A stretch of DNA of 64,000 nucleotides from Cryptomeria japonica. Lineage: Eukaryota; Streptophyta; Pinopsida; Cupressales; Cupressaceae. Under the pieces are notes generated by a model that did not search any database, had not been told where the DNA came from, and saw only the letters and a program-made list of their open reading frames with translations. The stretch's first letter is position 1, and every line of letters starts with the position of its first letter. The stretch lies in contig NC_081408.1 in assembly GCF_030272615.1 (NCBI RefSeq), positions 621,112,476 to 621,176,475 of the forward strand, read 5' to 3'. Positions 57,811 through 64,000 of the stretch are shown here, in pieces. The position numbers were made by a program, and so were the translations under genes.

Positions 57811-60800
57811 ATGGCACCTAAGATCCAAGATCCCATTGTTGTAAAGAATGTTGAGAAGCCCTCACTAAAATACTCTTTAACTCCCAAAGTTGCATTTGAA
57901 CCGGATGACAAAACCGCATTTTTACTCATCCTAGATAGAGTGTTATTAGTCGAGGATGTGAGATTCTTCACCAAATGTCGTGTTGAAGAACTCAATCATG
58001 TTGAAATCAAAGACACCTATGATGAATTGTGCACAGATGGTAAATTAAATAGCAAGTATGAGCACATTAAGATCAAGGATTAACTAAAGCCCTAACCTAT
58101 CCCCATGTGTTCAAACCCTAGTGGGTCAAGTTTGTTCTGAGCAGAGTTCATGATGATTTCATGTGGTTAGAAGAGAAACCATTCAAGATTACCAAGGAAA
58201 TCATTCATCTGATTACCGGTTACCCTATTTATGATCATGCTCGAGCCCAAAAGATGATATCACAGAAGGAATTGATCAGTTTAACCGGAATGGAATCAAA
58301 TTGTAGAGGACTGAAATTAAACAATGTCATTGATGCAGAACTAAAATTTTCCCTTAGAGTAATAGGTTACTATTTCTTCCAATCGGCTAGGGAGAATAGT
58401 GTACCCTATGCAATAGTAGACCTAGCATACAAAATTGTGAAAAAGGGAATGAAAATTGATCTTTGTGAGGTGTTGTTGAAAAACCTATTTGAGAATCTGA
58501 ACACCATCAGGAAGCCGAAGAAGAACAACTTGGCTAATACACTAAAGTTTGGATCACTACTTGTATGCATGTTTTTCTATTTTGAAAAATTCTTTCCATC
58601 AGTCGGTAAAGTTGTTTGGGAACTACACTAACTAGTCACCCATGAGATCAATGACTTCATTAAGAAGCTAGGAGATAATTTTAATGGTATTATGGATGAT
58701 TACTTCAGTAAGTTTCAAGAGAAAATGCATAACAGGTACCGGATTCCACCCCAGCTAGTGGAGAAATACAAAAATGACATATGTTTTGAAGTAGACACTG
58801 ATTACTGTTATGTGAATGTTGTGGAACCAAGAACTCAATCTTTGTCACCTATGGGTTACAAGATTGATTTTGACATCACATAACAGCAAATTGATGCATT
58901 TCTCACATTGTCGAGGCATGCTACCGAGCTAAGGTATGGAACCTTTGAAGAAGTAAAGGAAAAGGTAAAATTGAGCATTGTAGTACCCAAAGCTACAAGA
59001 AAGGCAACAAAGATGATCAAGGCATTATTAGAGAAATTCGAAGAAGATTATTCCTCCACACCTATTAAAGGAACTATAACCATTACCGAAGAGGCAGCTA
59101 TAACACTGAGCACTGAATTGCCTAAGGGAAAAGTGTTGAAAAGAAAGAAACATGATTCATCAAAGGCCACACCGACTCCTCTAGTAAAGAAACCTAACAC
59201 TAGAGCATCTGTAGCTTCATCGAGTAAGAAAACAAAGAGTGCTACTGTTCCCAAGGTAACAAAGACCTATAAGAAATCTACTCGAAGACTCATTTTGGCA
59301 AAAGAGTCTAGTGACACCGAATCTGAAGATGCAAGCAAATTTCAGATTGTCAAGAGCAAGAAGGTAAATGTACATAGTGTTGAAATTTTTTGTGCTAATC
59401 TAAAAGAATATGGTGGATTTGGAGGATTTAGATATGATAAGTATGAAACCAGAAATAATGATGAAAAGAGACAAATTGAAGAAGCTGTCATCTGCATACT
59501 TCTGGTTAGCTCCATTGGAACTATCTAAGTCACTTCCAAATGAATTATATTTACATATTGACAATAGGTGGAAGTATGCAATGGACTCGAAGAAACAGAT
59601 CAGAGAAAGAAGTCTGGTGCATCTCTTTCCCAACATGTCGGTAGCTGAAATAAAAGAACATCTGACTACCTACAACACAAAGTTTCTCATCAAACAAAGA
59701 GCCTTAAAACTAATGAATGGGCTCTATATTGAAGTAGAAAATGAGACAAAAGCAAAGTGGCAGGAAATCTTTAAAATCAAGGATGGTAGTGAGCAAGCTG
59801 AAGTTGAAATAGTTGATGTCACCGAGCAGGATCCTGATGTTACTGAGAAAGAACCTACTGACACCATTCAAATAGATGAAGATATTATGGATATAGAGGC
59901 ACCGGAATAGGAAATGATAGAAAGAAATGCATATGCAAAACTTGTATCCAGTGAATCAATCTTGGAACAAGTTCAGCCTTATCCACCGGTTAATCAACCT
60001 ATCTCAACCGAAACCCCTCAGGATACAAATACAAGCACCAAAGGTCACAAGTCTATAGTAGGAGAAGGTACTACTCAAGAACAGATGTCTCAAGCACCTT
60101 CTAGCATTGAAAAATGTTGTAACTGAGACACCGAGTACCGAGACACCAAAGGACTCTACAGAGGCTAAAGAAAATGACCAAAGTGTTGCCTCTACCAAGC
60201 AACCCATCGAGGGTCATAAAGCCTCACAAGACATTGTCTTAGTTCCATCGGTGAAAGGTAAAGAAAAGAAGATGAAAAAGCATAGTTTTAAAGTTGATTT
60301 GTCAAACCAATAGTGTTGCCCAATGTAGACATATCAAAATTAAAGGGGCAAGCACTCATTGATTTCGGTGAACTATGCAAAGCAAAGGCCAAACAAGAGA
60401 AGCAAATGGTGATTCAAAAGAAAAATAAAGTACTTCAGAAGGTGAAAGCACTCTTAATAGATATGGTACCTGAAGCTACAATGTCAACATATGCAGCCAT
60501 CCACATTCAATTGGATGAACTCCTAACAAAGATAGAGACATCTGGAGTAGATGCATCAGAATATTTGAGCAAGCTAAAAGACAAGGAGCTCACTGCAAAA
60601 ATAATAGAAGAGGTACAGAAAGCTATAGTTATTGGCAAAGTTAAACTTGTCAAATTTATTGCTGAGTTGACTCCTCAACTCAAGCACATTCTTTATTTAT
60701 TTCAGAAACTCTGTATATTTTCTTTATTCATCAAAGACATCAAAAATAAAATAGAAGCAATTGAGAAAGAGATTACCGATCTCTCAAATAAGTTGACCAC

Positions 60801-61122
60801 AGAGCCCAATTCAGTTCATAATTTCTATACAAAGCTACAACAGCTCATGGCTCAACAATTGGACCTAAGAAATGAAGAACACAAGATCAAGATGGACATA
60901 ATGACACTTCATACATTATTCCTTCCTCATCTTTCATTCGTCCAAGAACAGATCAACCGAGCCACCTCCTTATCTACTACACAAGAGGGAAGCACTCTAG
61001 ATAGCTTAATATCATTATTGGCTGATATTCAAGCGCAAAATTCTTTAATGGATAGTGTAAAGGATGCCCTCTCTATCGCTCTCACCAAAGAACGGACCAA
61101 GTACAAATCAATTTTTGACTAG
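57811..61122 (+). pseudogene. Long ORF2 of unknown function, nearly intact
   Basis: From MAPKIQDPIVVKNVEKPSL to ERTKYKSIFD-stop, about 1,100 codons with only a few stops (58081, 58629, 58881, 59908) and about three frameshifts (near 58100, 59410-59528, 60110). Parts: N-terminal region (WLEEKPFKITKEIIHLITGY, LIRVIGYYF-like LRVIGYYFFQSARENS, 58161-58631); FSKFQEKMHNRYRIPPQLVE (58700); a Lys-rich region (KGKVLKRKKHDSSKA, VTKTYKKSTRRL); a helical domain (IDNRWKYAMDSKKQIRERSL, LIKQRALKLMNGLY); an acidic stretch (IQIDEDIMDIEAPE); and a coiled-coil end (DIKNKIEAIEKEITDLSNKL). Matches 45261-48364 in order of parts. No known catalytic motif. Confidence 0.72.
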
Positions 61123-61511
61123 TTGCCACCACCAAATGGTAATTAAGTCTTGATGTTTGTCAAAAAAGGGGGAGTGATACAGTATTAGGGGAGTGATATA
61201 GTATTCAATGCATCAAAGTATAGCATCAAACAAAAGGAGAGTAGTATATAGGGGGAGTATACCGAGCAGAGTAAGAAGAGTACCCAAGAGTAGTGAACAG
61301 AACAGTAAGCAAAGAACAAGTGCAACACACAGAACATTGATCACCGAGCATGCAAAATCAGAGTTTTGTACCATATATTGATAAGGGGAGTATATCTGGA
61401 TTTACTATTTCATTGACTATTGTATATACTGTGAGTATAGTCAAATTTTGCAAGTATATAGATTATTGAGTTATAACTTTGAAAGTAGTTTTTGTCAAAC
61501 ATCTCAACTAA
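61123..61511 (+). other. Tail with repeated purine tracts
   Basis: AAAAAAGGGGGAGTGATA (61165), AGGGGAGTGATA (61187), AGGGGGAGTATA (61251) and AGGGGAGTATA (61385). The same multiplicity is seen before the 3' LTR at 5891-6318. The real 3' LTR is missing or lies beyond the next insertion. Confidence 0.55.
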
Positions 61512-62299
61512 TGTCTGTATATGGTGAAAATGGATAACAATAATAACAATATTGAAAGGCTAAATGAATTCAACCACAAAAACCCTAGCCTAACAACAAA
61601 AAAGATCCACCATAACATATGAAGATTACCCAAGACAATGCAAATCACATGAAATCACAAAGATTATACCATCACATGTCCAATAGGGTTTGGATCTCCA
61701 TTCTTCCTATCTCCATTGATCTTGCTTGATATATTTGCTCTCAGATTTTATGTACACAAGAGCTCAATAAAGAACAAAATGTGGTTTCAAGTAGGATCGT
61801 AGTGTAGCCAAGTCTTCAAGGTTGTCGATTAGGGTGCATAGAACGATTAGGGTTTGATAATGAAGAAGGCATCTCCTTAAATAGAAGACACAATATGAAA
61901 TGGAGGGATAAGATTGAGAAGTGTAAAAAAGGAGGTCGGTTAGGATTAGAGGGTAGGTAGAGGAAATAATAAAATAATGAAAGAGGTAGGCAGTGTAGGA
62001 ATTAAGAGATGAATGACATGTGTCATAGGTAGAAAAGGCTAATGAATTAATTAAGTAAATAAAGATTTATTTAATTAATAGAAGAAATGGGATAATTAAA
62101 TAAATAAGTATTTATTTAATTTAGGAAAAGGATAATTTAAATAAATAAATGTATTTATTTAAATGAGAAATAAGGCTAGAAGAGGATAAATGAATTAATT
62201 AAATAAATAAAGATTTATTTAATTAATAGAAGAATTAGGCTTAGATAGTTAAATAAATAATATTTATTTAATTAGACTGGACAATTTTGGGTGTCTACA
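61512..62299 (-). repeat. LTR of a further minus-strand retroelement (788 bp)
   Basis: The minus strand starts TGTAGACACCCAAAATTG and ends CATATACAGACA, with short inverted ends. A purine tract adjoins the right edge, so this is the 3' LTR of an element extending rightwards out of the window. The half nearest that edge contains several A/T palindromes (TTAATTAAATAAATAAA...TTTATTTAATTAA type) between 62040 and 62275. Confidence 0.6.
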
Positions 62300-62316
62300 T
62301 TTTGCCCCTCTTTGAG
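62300..62316 (-). other. Polypurine tract
   Basis: The minus strand reads TCAAAGAGGGGCAAAA directly before TGTAGACACCC. Confidence 0.6.
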
Positions 62317-62828
62317 ACAATGTGGCTTGTCGAGTTGTTTCAAAGAAGATAAGATGAACTGATACAAAATTGCCCCAGAATGGGAATGATATGCCCCCTC
62401 GAGAGATTGGATGAAAATGTCTGAAAAGATTGCAGACAATCTCTCGATAAGAAAGACAAGATAGAATGGACTAGTCAGATAAAGTGACAAAGTCATAGGA
62501 TAATGAAGACTGACTCAGAAAATGAAGGCGAGGGCTAGGGTAGGCTATAAGATAGACCACGGGGGAAAATACATCCTCATTGTCATCTACACCTTCACGA
62601 GATCAAAGTGCAGAGTGAGAAAAGAGTAGGAGCAGTCAGCAGCGATGGCTTTCGTGCATAGATTCGACCGTGTTCGCCTATTTTAGAGGCCAGCAAAGGC
62701 AGGAGAGCCAGTAAGCACCACCAAACCTCTTTGTACTTTGACGCATTCAATTTTGTCATTAATGCATGCTAGTTAGAGCAATAAATGCGCTTAGAAGTAG
62801 AGCTTAAAAATTTCAAAAACCGTTGAAA
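62317..62828. other. Element interior, no coding domain seen
   Basis: Mixed composition. Probably the untranslated region between the PMD ORF and the 3' LTR. Confidence 0.4.
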
Positions 62829-63050
62829 TGCATCTGTGTCGGTGCTAGGCGCGTCTATGTCCGCCAGGCGCGTCTGTGTAGGTGCCAGGCGCGTTTGCGT
62901 CGGATGCGGGCACGTTTATGTCATTCAGGGGCGTCTGTGTCGCCAAATCACGTTTATGCACGGTATAAGCATGTTTGTGATATACAGGTGTGTCTGTGTT
63001 GTACAGGCATGTCTGTGCTGTCTGTAGGCACGTTTTCGTTGAAAAATACA
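62829..63050. repeat. About ten degenerate ~22-bp repeats
   Basis: Units of the type AGGCGCGTCTGTGTCGGTGCC, decaying to AGGTGTGTCTGTGTTGTAC on the right. CpG-rich at the left end, unlike the surroundings. The open frames over it (62823-63161, 62836-63027) are cysteine-rich artefacts of the repeat. Confidence 0.75.
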
Positions 63051-63164
63051 AGTTTTGGTCTTCTAGGTCAAATTGGCAGTTTTGTGATGAACATACGCTG
63101 TCGATTGGATAAGTTGCTGAGAGGATACACTCAAGCAGGTCCTCTAGGAAGACTAGGATAGATC

Positions 63165-63370
63165 AAGGCACTTTGTGATGAACAGTGAGTACCAAGATAG
63201 AGTACTTTGTGATGAACAGGGAGTACCCAAAGTATGAGCAGCACTTTGTGATGAACAGGGAGTGCAAATGTGAGTAACACTTTGTGATGAATAGTGAGTG
63301 TCACTAGGATAAATAGCTATGTGCATTTAGATAACGAGTAGCATTTTGTGATAAACAGTGAATGCCACTA
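63165..63370. repeat. Five copies of a ~24-bp motif
   Basis: CACTTTGTGATGAACAGTGAGTGC-like copies start near 63169, 63199, 63241, 63279 and 63342, separated by variable spacers. Confidence 0.75.
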
Positions 63371-63391
63371 TGACTGACATGATTGATTTGC

Positions 63392-64000
63392 TTGACTGCA
63401 GGAGTACTTGCTGATGCTGGAGTCACGGGAGAGATTCCCGTTGACGCAGAGGTTACGACCTGAGCTGTCGGTTGGAGACAGAGCTGCCATCGAGGAGATC
63501 GGTCTAAGACATGTATTGTATGTGCCTGAGTTTCAGGCAAACATGGGTTTGCTGACTACGCTTGCTGAGAGGTGGCACTCTGAGACGTGCACATTCCATT
63601 TACCGATGGGTGAGATGACAGTCACCCTTGAGGATGTATAAAGGATTCTGCGGGTGCCGATCGATGGAGATTTGATCCCCTACGATCGAGATGGAGACTA
63701 GGAGGCATTGAGATGGGTATTTCAGGACCCTGGATTAGAGATGAGGGCAGGACACGTGGCATGGGACACCATGACCACTACAGGGTTAGCATTGTCGGTC
63801 GTGATCGGAGGAGCGATCAGTGGATTCCTATGTCCAGACAGGGCGACACGGGGATTGGCTGTGGGTTGGGGGGAGCACTGGAGACACTGGTGACACAGCA
63901 CACCAGATACGCGTGGGGACCATGTGTGCTAGCCCATTTGTATTATGAGCTGCACCAGTTTGTTTATCACGGGTCAGTGGGATTGGGCTGCGGGGTGACA
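63392..64000 (+). pseudogene. Plant mobile domain (PMD) ORF, decayed, runs off the window
   Basis: After a likely splice acceptor (TTGACTGCAG ending 63401) the frame reads EYLLMLESRERFPLTQRL, then LAERWHSETCTFHLPMGEM, TVTLEDV, stop, ILRVPIDGDLIPYDRDGD, stop, then after a frameshift near 63880 GGALETLVTQHTRYAWGPC and VLAHLYYELHQFVYHG. The W-x-E-T-x-T-F-H-L-P-x-G-E-M-T-x-T-L-x-D-V signature is that of the plant mobile domain (aminotransferase-like PMD, as in MAIN-like proteins). PMDs occur in host genes and in Mutator- and Gypsy-type elements. It is antisense to the element implied by the LTR at 61512-62299. Two TAG stops in frame. Confidence 0.75.

Larger units (their letters stand above)
54552..61511 (+). 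mobile_element. Non-autonomous LTR element with gag and a long novel ORF, plus strand
   Basis: LTR to 55712, tRNA-Met primer site 55715-55726, coiled-coil multi-knuckle gag 55775-57260, second long ORF 57811-61122, and a tail with several purine tracts. No pol motifs. The right LTR is not seen: the tail runs into a different LTR at 61512. The left edge is approximate (TGTTCAAAG at 54552). It has far fewer lesions than the other elements. The hexamer ACCGAG is strikingly frequent on its sense strand. It is the better-preserved member of the two-element family. Confidence 0.75.

Noticed and set aside
62823-63161. 112-codon cysteine-rich frame
   Set aside because: Produced by the 22-bp repeats; reading every unit the same way yields spurious Cys/Val/Arg repeats.
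62829-63370. CRISPR-like appearance of regular repeats and spacers
   Set aside because: Repeats are degenerate, units are contiguous or irregular, the context is a plant genome, and no cas genes occur.

Overview
The window looks like nuclear DNA of a seed plant with a large, transposon-rich genome. The only intact-looking host gene has plant-type introns and encodes an NRT2 high-affinity nitrate transporter. Almost everything else is nested LTR retrotransposons, a LINE, and AT-rich decayed sequence. A gymnosperm is possible, but the sequence alone does not settle this. No bacterial-type gene, CRISPR array, rRNA or tRNA gene was found.

Layout. Bases 1-1.6 kb hold a possible gene 3' end and a relic Copia LTR with leader on the minus strand. 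From 1.64 to 7.88 kb lies the last part of a dead NRT2 copy on the plus strand. Its terminal exon is cut cleanly by a 5.2 kb Copia-type element (2336-7519) with target duplication, both LTRs, tRNA-Met primer site and decayed gag/pol. After AT-rich spacer comes a 12.3 kb minus-strand Ty3/Gypsy chromovirus (12681-24986) with 2.15 kb LTRs. It is inactivated at several catalytic residues and split by a 3.1 kb solo-LTR-like insertion. From 25 to 31.4 kb there is AT-rich DNA with three copies of a noncoding repeat of about 1.1 kb. A full-length but dead plant L1-type LINE with 13-bp target duplications occupies 31459-37778. The NRT2 gene is on the minus strand at 38250-41008 (three exons, 547 residues). 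It is tail-to-tail with the pseudogene about 30 kb away, and degenerate ~80-bp repeats lie upstream of it.

The right third is the most unusual part. Two LTR elements, one minus (43854-51239) and one plus (about 54552-61511), share the same plan: LTR, tRNA-Met primer site, a coiled-coil gag with several CCHC zinc knuckles, then a second ORF of about 1,000-1,100 codons and no recognisable protease, integrase or reverse transcriptase. The second ORFs are homologous to each other by eye: an N-terminal globular part, a Lys-rich middle, an acidic stretch and a coiled-coil C-terminus. They look like a family of non-autonomous retroelements that keep gag and a novel long protein. The Copia element at 2336-7519 has a related gag and may belong to the autonomous relatives. 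The plus-strand member interrupts a LINE ORF1 fragment and is itself cut by another LTR (61512-62299). To the right of that LTR, antisense to its element, is a decayed plant mobile domain (PMD) ORF preceded by two blocks of short repeats, running off the window edge.

All boundaries and homologies come from reading the sequence by eye. No alignments or database searches were run.
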